Both the position numbers and the translations under genes were made by a program. From Glandiceps talaboti (Eukaryota > Hemichordata > Enteropneusta > Spengelidae): 64,000 nucleotides of DNA. The notes below the pieces were generated by a model that worked only from the letters and a program-made list of their open reading frames with translations, did no database searches and was not told the DNA's origin. Below, piece by piece: positions 11,401 to 25,394 of the stretch (positions are counted from its first letter, which is position 1; each line of letters opens with the position of its first letter). The stretch lies in NCBI RefSeq assembly GCF_964340395.1, contig NC_135553.1, positions 18,279,501 through 18,343,500 of the forward strand, read 5' to 3'.

Positions 11401-14400
11401 GGATGAGAATTGGGTATTTATTTTGGAATTTTGATTTTTTTAAAAGTTGTATCATGGATTCCTACTTGAAAAATCAATGTGAAACAACATTGAACACATG
11501 TTTGTATCTCAATACATTGCAAAAAGCTAAGAGAAATGTGTATAAAAGTTTGTTAATGTACGGATAATAACAAAGATTTTTACACATTTATTAATCTTTT
11601 GCAATTTATTGAGTTACAAACAAGGACTTGACATATGCTGTTTCACATTGATTTTTCAACTAGGAAGCCATGATAAAATTATTTTAGAAATTAAAAATCA
11701 AAATAAATACCCAATCCTCATCCGTATGTTAAAGATGTTTTCCCAGACAGAGAGGTAGTATTCCTAGATCTTGTCACTACTAAAAAAGACTATGGTTTGT
11801 GATACGTCGTCTACTACAAATACCTTTGGGTAATCCGTTGAGGAACTGTCCAATCTTCAACTTTGTCGCCTCCTGGATGTCAATATTTCTATGATACTGG
11901 TCAATCAGCAATTGCTGTAGGTGAACTATATCTGGCAAATACTTGATTGCACGTAATTTATGTTCCTATGACAACAAGGAAATGAAGAAAACACCTTCAT
12001 GCAATGATTTGCAAACTGTGTATCTATAGCACTATGTATAATTGTTCACCATGGACGTACTTAGTCTATGACTCATATACATTGAAGTTCTTTTCTTCCA
12101 TTTTGGTGGAGAAACAGACATGTTTTAAAACAAATCACTTGTCCTTTTTCCCTTCAGTGTCTAAACTGGATCTGACAGATTGACCTCATTTTGTGGGTGG
12201 TGTTCAGTAAAATTAAATTGGAGATGTGAATCGTTCAGACATGTATTTACACTTTAGGCAGAGAAACATGAAGAAGGTGATTTTCTATTTTCGTACTTTT
12301 TTTTTTTAAATCGACCGACCAACCAATAGTTGTTATGAAAATTATGAGAAACATTTTTTTGAAAAAATAGGGCCACCCTTATCAAATTTAAGATAAAATT
12401 TTCAAATTGTACATTAGACTTGAAGTATAATCATTACATGTTTGGGACGGAGACTAGGAACTTCTGACTATGGTCCATATAAATACAGAAGTCAACTCAC
12501 TTTCTGAAGGAAGGCATGAAGAACACTACATTTCTTGCTTCCGATCTTTGCTGAATCTAGTAGGAAATGTGACATGTGTTCGACGGTGACTCTTGACCGA
12601 TATCTCCATACTGATGGTATATTCTCTAATGAATCCAACGCCATGCTTTCAGTCACTGGGTCCACTTCATACAACAGTTTCATCAATGGGTTGGTTCCAA
12701 GCCGTTCGTCATTATGAATCATAGCATTGGCTTGTTGAAGTTTAGGAGCTATCCCCTGTCATTTAAAAACAAAGCAAATTTTGGGGACCAAACATGACTG
12801 TGTTATAGCTAAAAATGATATAGGCTTGGTGTTTCACTCATGGGACATTACATTTTTGACACAAAGATAGACATATTTCAACTCTAGACTAACAATAACA
12901 GAGACACAATACAACCCATAACATCAAAGTGAAGCATTTTCTGTATATACCACTCATTTACAGCATCCATATCAAGTGTAAAAGTATACTGTTTCATTTG
13001 CTAATTGACAACATTAGAAAGGTCACATGCTAGGCTTGTAAATAAACCAATTGAAACAGTATACTTTTACACTTGATATGAATGTTATAAACGAGTGTAG
13101 CACAGAGAAAGTGCTTAGCTTCAGTGTTAGTCATGGTGAACACAGCAAGATCCTTTGCCCATTAGAAGGGGGGGGGGGGGGGGGGGGGGGCGCTAAAAAA
13201 TCTTGGTAGCAGCTGTTTATTCCACCAGTGTCCTGTCTGTATGAGTGCACCCCATCACGACGTACCTAACAGACTAATCAATGATCTAAAAGTGAGATTT
13301 ACAAATGACACATGAAATGGAATCATGAATCGTCTAATCTTGATGAACAAATATCATAATCATGGCTTTCTGTTGTAAAGCTGCTGAAAGTGTATTTACC
13401 TCTATGACGGGATTTACGTAAGATTTGGTGAAGGCATCTTCCCAGTTCTGTCTGCATTTCTTGGATTCAAGAACCTGTTTGAAGTTTTGGTGAGAACCTG
13501 TCACAGTAATTTGAAAACATATTTTAATAATTGAATTCAAGTCTCTACATAATGCGTAACAGATAGCCAAAGCATTTCAGCGATACTTACCCCATTCACT
13601 TAGAACGTTCATATCAGGTGTACAATAACAATGTTTAATAATCACCTCAGAACTGGTCACTCTAAATGTAATCTATCTGTATACAATGTTTACTCATTGG
13701 GAAGGTTAGGCCCTAGCTGATCACTATCAGCGAATAAAGTGTCAATCAAATGGTGTTTCATTCATGGTACATTACATTTTTGACACAAAGATAGACATAT
13801 TTCAACTCTAGACTAACAATAACAGAGACACAATAAACACAGCAGGATCATATTGAACACCTTGAACACTGATAAGCATTGCTATTCTTTTAGCAGTGCA
13901 GTAAAAACAGGCTTCTAACAAAAACATTACCCATGGACGTGGTGATTTTAATGACTGAAATTGTTTATTTCCTAACTGATAATAAACATTTAAACTTGTC
14001 TACTTCTGCATCCCCACTGTGCATGGCACCTAGTATGTACTTGTTTCTTTAGAAGTTGTCTCTGAGGGTGTGTATTAAATGTCTTGTCATATGAGTGAAA
14101 CACCAAGCCTACACCATTTTAGCTGTAAATCAAATTATCTAGACTCACTCTCCCATCTGTCAGAGTGACATATTATTAAATACAAAGTCTAATTTTTAAA
14201 CGTACCATACCACCTCACTTTGTCTCGTACTGCTTCTCTGGCTTCCATTATCATATCCTCTCTCATAGTGGGAAAATAGGATTTCTACAAAGCAATGAAG
14301 ACAAAATAACTAAATGTAATCCAAATTTACAGACAAGGCAGGAAAAGATGCAACCATTAATAAAAAAATACCTCAACAAAAGTCAGTTTTCAAAGTATGT

Positions 14401-16594
14401 TGACTATCAAAGGCAAACATAGTCAGAAGCACTTAATTAGTGTTGTAATCATTCAACATACAGTAATAAAGTTCCTGAGTTGTTTGTATCCAAATTTTAA
14501 ATTGGTCATATAGATGAGAATTGGGTATTTATTTTGGATTTTTAATTTTAAAAACAATTTTATCATGACTTCCTACTTGAAAAATTGATGTGAAACAACA
14601 TAGACCAAGTCTGCATTTGTAACTCAATACATTGCAAAAGACTGATAAATGTGTAAAATCTCTGTTATTGTACGTACAATAACAAACTTTTTACACATTT
14701 TTTTTTAGCTTTTTGCAATGTATTGAGCTACAAACACAGACTTGGTCACCGTTGTCTCACATTGATTTTATAAGTAGGAAGCCATAATAAATTTAAAAAA
14801 AAAATTAAAAATCCAAAATAAATACCCAATTCTCATCCATAATTTATGACACTTTAATTATGATATGCCACTGAAAATAGCGACAAAAATAAGTACTATG
14901 ATCATCTTTCAACAGCATACCTGAGATAAACACAATTTACAGCAAAAAATCCAGACAAATGCATAAATTTGTATTTGCCCACATAACTTCTCATCCTTGG
15001 CATACATGATGTACTGTCTTGTAATCACTTTTACAGACAATGGGAAGATGTACACATTTCTATCTTAACACATATAATTGTTGAAATGATAATTGTGGTA
15101 TCTATCTTTGTATATCACAAATGACCAGATAATTGGTACAACCCATGACACTGAAGTGTTATCTGTATGTACCACAATTGTTTATAATATCCATACTGAG
15201 TGTAAAAGTATAATGTTTCATTTGCTAATTGACCACATTAGAAAGGCCACATGCTAGGCTTGTAAATAAACCAATTGAAACAGTATACTTTTACACTTCG
15301 TATGAATGCTATAAATGAGTGTAGCACATACAAAAACAATCCGATTAAAATTTGATGGAGTGTACACGGCACGGTCTCTTTTTGGCTGTTACGTTTACTG
15401 TCGTTTGTTTTACTGTCGTTTGTTCTATTGTGAACACCCGTTACATACATCTGACACAATATGATAGGTTTTCCCGAACCCAATCTCATATGTGTGAGTA
15501 GCCAATCAGAATCTGTGCTCTGTGCTCTGTGCTCGAGATCTTTTTTAACAGAACGCTCTGTAGTACTGTACCTGTATGTTTCAGCGTATTATGAATTCTC
15601 ATTCGTTGAGTGAATTCACTCAGCACTCTCGAGTGGCTCGGGAAAACCTATGGCATTGTGTCACATGTATGTAACAGGTGTTCATGCAGAAAAGAACAAA
15701 TGCCAGTAAACGCAACAGCCAAAAAAGAAATCGTGCTGTGTACACTACATTGGATTTTAATTAGATTGATAGAAAAAGTGCTTTACTGCAGTGTTACTCG
15801 TTGTATATGGTAAACACTTACACTCATTTGTTGAGGGTTTTCCATCAGGGTGACTAGAGGTTGTATCACTTTGTTTGCCTTGCCACATTGTAACACAATT
15901 AAAACATGAATCACCATAGCTGATACAGTGCGGTTGATGGGAAGATCATTCCCAGATACTTCAAGTTGATTACACTTTCCGCCCTGCTTATTCAATATCA
16001 TAGACCTCCCAAAAGCCTGTAGAAAAAATAGAATTGTTAACAAATATAAATCAATAAACCATACTTTAAAGATAAAAAAAAACTTTTACTGTAACAAGTA
16101 AAGTTGATTCTAAATGATTATAGATTTATGATACTTACACTTTTGTTTATATATTGACTGTGTTCTACAAAGTCAATCAGATTCTGGATTACCTGTAGAG
16201 GAAGACAGTCTGGAATAGTTAGAAGTTACAAGTTTTGGACAATCTACTGACTCCAAGATATTTACGGCTGAGACAATAATCGCAAAAATACTGTCAATGG
16301 CAATATGTACAAATGAAATCTAATGTCTAATATACACATGCAGTGAGAGAAACACACCTCAAACACGAAAACACCCCTATAGGATAATGGAACATCCCAT
16401 GGACTTTGGCCAAGTGATTATGTAGCTACATCTCATAGCCTTCTACTGTAAAGGACTGACTGTTTTGATGGAAAATTACTCTTTTCGAATAACTTGAAAA
16501 CTACTGATCGCATCACTTTCATTTGAACAAGTTTTCATCTAGACACTTGAAGTAAGTGACTCCACCAAATCTTGTGGTTTTTGACTTTAAGTCG

Positions 16595-16659
<65 letters not shown>

Positions 16660-19600
16660 ACATTTATGTGATGCCTATAACCCTACTGAACTCTACTTTT
16701 AGTGTTCAGTTGTGCTAAAAATGACAAAAACAGTTCACATAGGACAATTGAAGAAAAGGATGTATTGTCCCCTTGTCTCTTTTCCCCCGTAAAAAGTACA
16801 TTGTAGCTATGGAATTATTATGTGTCCTTTCATTACTTGTGTATGATTTGTTGACGAATGACTGCAATGTGTTAGAGAGAAAATTATACAAATTATGACG
16901 CAATATATGCTGAGATCATACCAAGATTTCATGTGGTGCTAAAATATGCACATATTAAGTTTTAGCACTGATAAGTAGTAGCAGTAGTAGTAAAATTTAT
17001 GTAAAAACAGGGAAGCCAGGAAACAACAAAAGCTAATTTCCACCGGGGTCTGTTACCACTCATAAAACAACAGATACCACACAAAAACAGAAACATTGAT
17101 AATCACATTATTACTGAACACTTTCACCAACTTTAAAACATTCACAGACTGCATGTAATCACTACCTGTGGATCAATAGGTGCTTGTCTTGTGGCAGCCA
17201 TCTTGTTGGCATACGCCATAGTTACTTCTCTGTAAACAGCCAATAACACCATGGCTTCTTTCACTTCTTGGCATTCCTTCATATTCTGTACAAAATACCA
17301 TTTCAGAATAATTATTTTAAGAATCTAATTCCCCCTGATCCAATATATAAACAAACCAGAATGTAATTACCAGACAAAACAGGTCTTCGTAGAAGACACA
17401 GCCCCCTAAAATATATCACTTCTATGTGACTGAATGGGAACATGATTCAAAAGAAATCATTGACAACAAATAAACACTGCGACATGCAGGATAATAATTG
17501 ACCACTTGAAGGTCAAAGTCAAAGTTCATGGTATCCAAATAAAGTTTCCATCTAATAATATGGAGATAGACGCTTGAATGTAGTCTCTAGGTATTAAAGT
17601 GGCCATATGGATGAGAATTGGATATTTATTTTGGATTTGTAATTTACCAAACAATTTTATCATAGCTTCCTATTTGAAAAATCAATGTGAAACAATATTG
17701 ACAAAGTCCTTGTTTGTAACGCAATAAATTACAAAAGATTCATAAATGTTTTAAAATGTTTGTTATTGTACATACAAAAGCAATCTTTTTAAACACACAT
17801 TTAAGACTTTTGCTAAATGTATTGAGTTATAAACACAGAGGTAGTCAACTTTGTTTTAAATAGATTTTTCAAGTAGGAAGCCATGATAAAATTGTTTTGT
17901 TGACTGAAAAACCTCAAATGAATACCAAATCCTCATCAATATAGCCACTTTAAAGTTTTCAAGTTGTGTAGTAATGTAACAGACTACAAATATGGCCATC
18001 ATTTAGTAAAAAGTTACATGCATTTACCAAAATTGGAAACTGGGCCACACATAAATGTTACAGACTGTCTGCAATCTGGAAGAAATAGCTTGATTCTAAT
18101 AATTGACCCTGAAGGTCAAATCTAACTTGCCAGCCAAATTTATAATTAAAAATCAATATTTACGGCATAACTCGAAAAACTGTAACTCAATGAATTGAAA
18201 TTTGGCATACTTCTGTGAAAAACTCAACTTAAAAATTATGCAAAATAATTCAACTTTGCAACAGATGTCATTTTTACCTCCCGTAAGGGTACGGGAGGTA
18301 TTAAAAGGGGAAGGTGTGTCTGTGTGTCTGTCTGTCTGTCTGTCTGTGTGTCTGTGTCATCATTTTCTAAAAATCGGCTGGCTCAATTGTAATGAAATTT
18401 GGAATATATAATCTTTAGGGTAATAGCTAGACCTGATTAGGTTTTGAGCCAGATCTGTTAATGCTTAATTAGAGAAATTTGCATATTAATGAAATCACCT
18501 AATTACGCAATATCTTAAGACTGCATACTTCAATTTCAATATAATTTAGTATATTCGTTTAACATAACAACATACATTTGTCCTATAAAATTCGTTGATG
18601 TATCTTACGTCGTTAATGAATAATTTGCATAATTAATTATTTTTGGTAATTAGGCTATATCTTAAGAGTACATATTTCAAATTCAACATAATTTAGTACA
18701 TACGTTAACCATAAGAAAACACATATGTCCTATCAAGTTTGTTGATGCACCATACAGTGTTAATGAATAATTTGCATAATTAATGATTTTCGGTAATTAG
18801 GCTATATCTTAAGAATACATACAATTCCAATATAATTCAGTACACACGTTAACCATAGCAATCACATATGTCCTGTAAAGCTTGTTGGTGTACCTTTCAG
18901 TGTTAATGAATAATTTGCATAATTAATTATTCTTGGTAATTAGGCTATATCTTACGACTGCATACTTCAATTTCAATACAATTCAGTACATACATTAACC
19001 ATAACAAATTGTGTATGTCCTATAAAGTCAGTTGATGTACCTTACAGTGTTAATGAATAATTTGCATAATTAATGATTTTCGGTAATTAGGCTATATTTT
19101 AAGACTGCATACTTCAATTTCAATACAATTTAGTACATACGTTAACCATAACAAAGCGGATATGTCCTATAAAATCTTTTATATAGCTTAGTTTTAATGA
19201 AAAATTTGCATTATTAATGATTTTAGGTAACTAGGTTGTATCTTAAAAATGCAAGCTTCAAATTTCGTATAATATGATACGTACATCATAATAATACGCA
19301 CCTGTCCTATGAAGTTTGTTGCTACAACTTTTTCCTTTAATGAGTATTTTGAATAATGAATGATATTCAGTAATTAAGCAGTATCATACACTCTTACATA
19401 CATTAACCTAAGAAAGAACGCTTGTCCAAAAAACAAAGCCTGTTACCATAGTTTTTTAGTTTAATGAGTTATTTACATAATTAGTTATTCCCTTACGGGA
19501 GGCATTCAGTTTAAATCTGGTAGCAAAAGACATAACTGTGTCATGTAGAACAGGCTTTAATTTGTATGATATAATTTTTCAATGCCGTACTGATATACAT

Positions 19601-22600
19601 GTATTGTTTTATATATTTGACATAATTCTGACCTGTAAGACAACACTAACTCTCTTGGGGTGACCATCTAGTAAGGCTTGTGCCATGGCTTCTCGTAGTT
19701 CTTTGTATGCATTGCCAGATACTATAAATCTATCAGGTATCACTTCAACCTGTAGAAAAATGAAAATGACGAATAAAACATCTACAATTAAATGTAAATT
19801 GGTTATTAAAAATCAATGACTAACTATATCATTCTTTCCTTCCCCACCCCCATCACCCCGCCCCCCCACCCTGTAGTAGAATGACATCCCTAATTTTCAA
19901 AAATGATAGATGTGGATATAGATGGTGGGTTTCTTCATCTGATGATCAAAACAGTTACTGTAGTAGTTAGAGAAATCCCTTAAATGTATACTAAGTACAG
20001 TCTGATTCCAAGATTTTTTTCTTTTTTATTCTCAAGAAACCTGTCACTTAGTCTACTATCTATGGCAGTTACCGTTCTTTTTATTTATTACTTTTAGAGC
20101 AAGTGTGTATGTGGGGCAGATGTCATTTGCTTGTTCATGATTGGCTCTGCAGTTGTCTTTGATCACTGAAGTAGGGAGGGTTATTTGTGTTTCCCCATGG
20201 ATCTGCAGACGGCACGGTCTGGACAAACAAACACACACACACACACAAAAGATGCGAGGGTATTGAAGTGATGCACGCGCTGACCAGAAACAATTCTCTC
20301 TTTTTTGGGGCCTTATATGGGTACAAATGTATCGGCAATGATATGATAAATATTATTCTAATGCTGTAGATGTAATCCTTACCTGTACTTTGCCTTCAGG
20401 TGGCATAATCCATCTCAGGTGATGATGCTTAACAAGAGTTTGGAGACAATCGGAACCATATCTCCGACATAACTGTTTAACCAGGAATACTTTAGGCCAC
20501 TTAGAATTACTCTTTTCACAAAATCTCCAGGCTATATCCAGCAGTTTTCTGGTGTGTCTGAAATTCTCTGGTTGTCTCTCCTGCAGTGCTTTGTTTTGCT
20601 GTTCATTATTGCCATAGTAACGATAGATGAGCTCAGCAGCTATAACCAATCCAAATCGTGCTCCAGCGATAGATTCCAACTGTTGAACACTTGGACCTTT
20701 CTGCGGTCCACTTGTACCTGTATCAAGTGTTCTCCTAAATCTTTCAACAGCTACCTCTAGTATGGCTTGTTGTGTGTCTGACTCTGACTGAGTGATTCTA
20801 TTGTGAAAGGAATCCTAAAACCAAAAATTATTCAAATTCAATTAGTATATATTGAATTGACCATCTGGGCATGATGTGTCTACAAATTTCCTCATTCCAC
20901 CATCGCAACGTCTTCTACTCATTTTTATTTTACCAGAATTACTTTTTAGGTAAGAATACACAAAAAAATCAACTGACATCAAATTTGCTGAAGATTTTAT
21001 GATACGAAGCCTTACTTTGTATAACACCAATTTGAAAGTAAATTACAAAATGGATACATATGAATTGAGTCTGTGCAGTTGTTTAGGAAGTAGATAGATA
21101 GTAGAAATGTTTAAAAATTAAGTTTATATTAGATACTTTTGTTTTGGTAATTTTATACAGATCCAGATCTGTAATTCAGATTTTTCAAATTACAACACTG
21201 GATATATGTAGGAAGTGAGTTTGTGCAGTTGTTTTTGGAAGTAGATACAACCCAGCAATGTACAGATTACAAGCCAGCCACTCTAAGCATTCAACCATCA
21301 TGACTCCACAACCAGCAATGTACAGATTCCAAGCCTTTGACCATCATAATCCATATTATATTATAGCATTACCAATTCCAGTGAATTTTGTGACGTCATC
21401 GCTGTACATTATTACTGATAATGTACTCCGTTATTGGGCCTCGCGGCCCCGGAACGAGCATAACAATACAAGCTTATTTGTTCTGTTTCTTCATATGACT
21501 AGTATCTTTTCGAAATGTATGTTGTTAGTTATGATTGTCATTTCCAATGTTTAAAATACAACGCATTCATGAAATTTGTGTTCACAGCAGTTCATTGAAG
21601 TGTATATGTGTGTGTACGTGTACGTACGTGTGTCGCTATGATTAGTATTCAGCTTCTGGGCCGAACATGGCAGACGATGTTCAGCGCTGTGTATATTATA
21701 CGTTGTTTTGCGTTTCTCGGTCTACAAATTCACTGGAATTGGCAAAACTATAAAATAATAACAATAATGTATGCCCTCCCAGTCCATAATGCACTCAAGC
21801 AAACTTTGCACTCCATAATGGGCTCGGCTGTTGCCTCGCCCATTATGTCGTTCAAAGTTTGCTTTCGTCCATTATGGGCTGGGAGGGCGTACATTATTGT
21901 TTAAATAATACAAGGTTGGCAAAAATAGAATCAACTCTCTCCAAATAGTAGAATCCACATTTACAGAGACATAATATTCAATATTATAAAAGAAACCAAA
22001 AGAAAGATTTGACCTACCTCTATGCACTGAATACAGAGCAAACACAGTTCAATGATTTCTTCTCTAGATTGAAAGAAGGTCTGTGCCTTGTCAAAGTATG
22101 ACTGTAGATGCTCATAAACTTGGCCTCCGCTAGGGAAATAAATTTGAAAGAATTAACAGCGAGTAACATAAAAATATCAAATTGTAAATTTTATATCTAG
22201 GGTATATCAATTTTGCATCATGGGGTACTGTTATATTATTTCCCTAAATTACAAAATAAATATTCATCGATCTTATTCAAAAACAAAAAGACCCCCAAAA
22301 TTTATTCAAAATTCAAAATTCTTAAAATCTGTCCAAACATTGCTATATGAAAGGTTTCTTCCAGTCCTTTTGAAAAAAATAGAATAAATTTGGGGTCCAC
22401 TATCTTGTTTTCAAGGATATAGTTAATCTTGAATTCCCCACAGAGTTAACACAGTATTCGGCGGCCATATTGGATTCTAAAATGGCTTAATTTGGATAAC
22501 ATGTTGATCTCTATTTCAAAGAATTGCACGGTGACCCCTGATTTATTTCCTTGATTTTACCTGAGAATGGGTTCCAGTTTACTTGAACAAAGTAAAAGCA

Positions 22601-25360
22601 AAAGTTTGTTTCAGAGGCGCATTTCACGTAAGTTCCACACTGTAGTTGACTTTTTGTATGTAGCATTTATTAGTACCAATTTACCTGGTTCTAAGTAGCA
22701 GCTGCAACAGGAATGATCTAACAACTGGGTTGGGATCAATACAATCTTCCTGGAATGGTGTAAAACGTTTGGTTTGCAATCCTTTCTCTTCTGTTTGTCT
22801 GGTCACGTACCCCAGTAATTTATTTACCAATTCTGGCTCAGGTGGTGCCCCTTCAGCAAAGCAGTATCTAGATACCAGCTCCATGAAAAATGCATTGCAT
22901 CTCTGACGGAACGCATTGTGTTCAGCAACAGCTTTCCTGGACAAATAAACATTAGTGTTTATCATAGGTCACTAGAAGAGTAATGTTTCCCTAGGATTTT
23001 TGTTAAAACAGTAACTTTAAGCCCCAATGATAACCATTTTGTAAATAAAAAAATACGGAGTTATGATTTCTTACCTCTCAGAGGAGAGAGGTAATATCAT
23101 TTTCCAGTACACACTGTGTATATCACAATGCCATGCCATTTTTATTCAACATCTTCTGATAACCTTATAAAAGTGAGTTTCAGATTGTACAGCAGAAATC
23201 ATAATAGCATTCAGTTTCATTGATCAAACATATTTGGTAAGACCCACATTCAACCAATGATAACATTACATTTTCTTCATTTATGGTAATAAATAGATTT
23301 AAATTTTCAGTCTCATTAGTAACTATAATTTATCACCATTATAGTTATCCCAAAGGGGTCACTCACTCAAGCCACTCTTATTAAAAGGATGGATCAAGTA
23401 CTATGGGTAAAACCACAAAAGATAATACAATGAATATTCATGAGTTCAGAGTGCCTATACCCTTCACTGTAAAACATCTCTCATGAATATTCATTGTGCA
23501 ACCTGAATATATCATTTCTGCTAACTCCCATGATGCAATGTCCCATAACAAAGATACCCTATAATGGCACAAGATCAACTTGATGTTCTCTCTGAAATAA
23601 CAACTAATTCTAGGTGATGTAAAATCATGAAATGACTCTCCAGAAACATACAGTTTATGAAAATCTCTCTATTTCCTGGAGTGGTGTTCCCCTTTAATAA
23701 TACTAAAATACATATACAGCAATTTTGACTTACTTTGATTGCGTTGTACATTCAAGTTTGAACGTACTTCCCACATCTATCCTACATACAGGGCAGACTT
23801 TATTCTGACTAAGTCTGAACAACTCTGATAGACACTTTAGACAGAAGACATGTTCACATGGTAGTGCCACTGGTTCAGTTATGGCTTCTTTACAAATATC
23901 ACATTCATGAATTCCATACCTTGAAGAAGACAAAGATAGATAAATGTATGTACATGGTATATGGTATGGTTGAACAGATAACCAGGTCACATAATACTAG
24001 CCAGGTCACACACAATATCAGATGGGTTACACAATATGTACCTGCTATTAATCAAATTTAGTACTGTAACAACAATAACTTTACATTCAGTTTTAAGTTT
24101 AGTGTATAAATTATCTAACTTACTTGAAATGTTGCCTACTTGCTGCTTCATTGCATTTCCTTAGGAAGTTTTCAATAGTTGTCATTGACCTTTCAGACTT
24201 CAGATCAACTTCTTCACCGAGAGCCTGTCAGTCAGTCAGTCAAAATAGAATGATTTAGTGCAAATAATTACATCTAAACTTCTAAATATGTACATTACAG
24301 TTTCTCTTGGGAAAGAAATTCTGTCCTATGCATTGTTTGCAGCAATCAGTGTTACACTAAACCTGGAAATTTTTACTTATTTTTGCTGATTTCGCTGGAA
24401 AACAAAAACACAAAACTACATTAGTGACTGAAATGCCTTCTTGTACATGAACAATAATTTTAAATTCAGTTTACACTGTAAACGTAGATATTTTCACCAC
24501 CAGAAAATTTTGCATTTTTGCAGTCTTCAACTAGTTTTCAAAGACTAATTTTTACTGATTACCAAACTAGTACATTGTGTTCATGTACAAGAAAGCGTTT
24601 TAGTTATTACTTGTTTTTGCATTTATTGCGTTTTTTTTGCTTTCCAGCGAAATAAGTGAAAATAAGTCCTTTAACGAATATTTCCAGGTTTACAGTATTT
24701 TGTTCATGTACCTTGATCTGGGATATTGATTCCTAATTTGGTCAGTTATATCACATTAGAGCCATATCGAAAGTTTGACTTCATATTAAAAACAAACACT
24801 CTGATTATGAATCTAGTCTCTATTTTTCCTCATTTTTTTGGGCATTGTTAGTCTTTTCTGAATACCATAAAATGAGTAAATTTAAACTTCAGTACAGTTA
24901 GACCTACCATCTTCAGCCGATAACACTGTTTGATATTCTCTTCTCCAACTTTAGTATTAGGGGGACAGACATACTGTACAAACAATTTTAACACACAGAG
25001 ACGTGTCCACAGAGGTCTGTAATATAGAACAATGTATCAATCTCTCTCTAAGCAAAAAAATTATAAGTTTGGTAAAGAACAAACTTACATGCGACAAGAC
25101 TATCAAAGATCAAATACAGTCAAGTACTGCTTTAATATAAAGAAGTCAAAATTGATTTTAAAATTTAATTATTACTGCAGCTTCAATTTAAATTCATTTT
25201 TGATGATTACCATGGTACAGTAACTTACACATAAAGATTCAGTGCAAAGTCAGTATGTTTTTAAAATGCATTATATTATACATGCACTGCTCAATCACTA
25301 CTCTCCATGATTTGTTAGTAAGCACATGTCTGTCTGTCCATCTCTCTGTCCATCTATCTA

Positions 25361-25394
<34 letters not shown>

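Noticed and set aside
13168-13190. Poly-G runs as G-quadruplex regulators
   Set aside because: Uninterrupted homopolymers at several transposon edges; sequencing or assembly error is as likely, and nothing else supports a regulatory role.
13981-14040. Possible RZ-finger remnant on the minus strand (a frame reading VPCTVGM)
   Set aside because: It lies in repeat family 3, whose copy at the right end of the window has a related sequence; no paired Cys/His pattern surrounds it.
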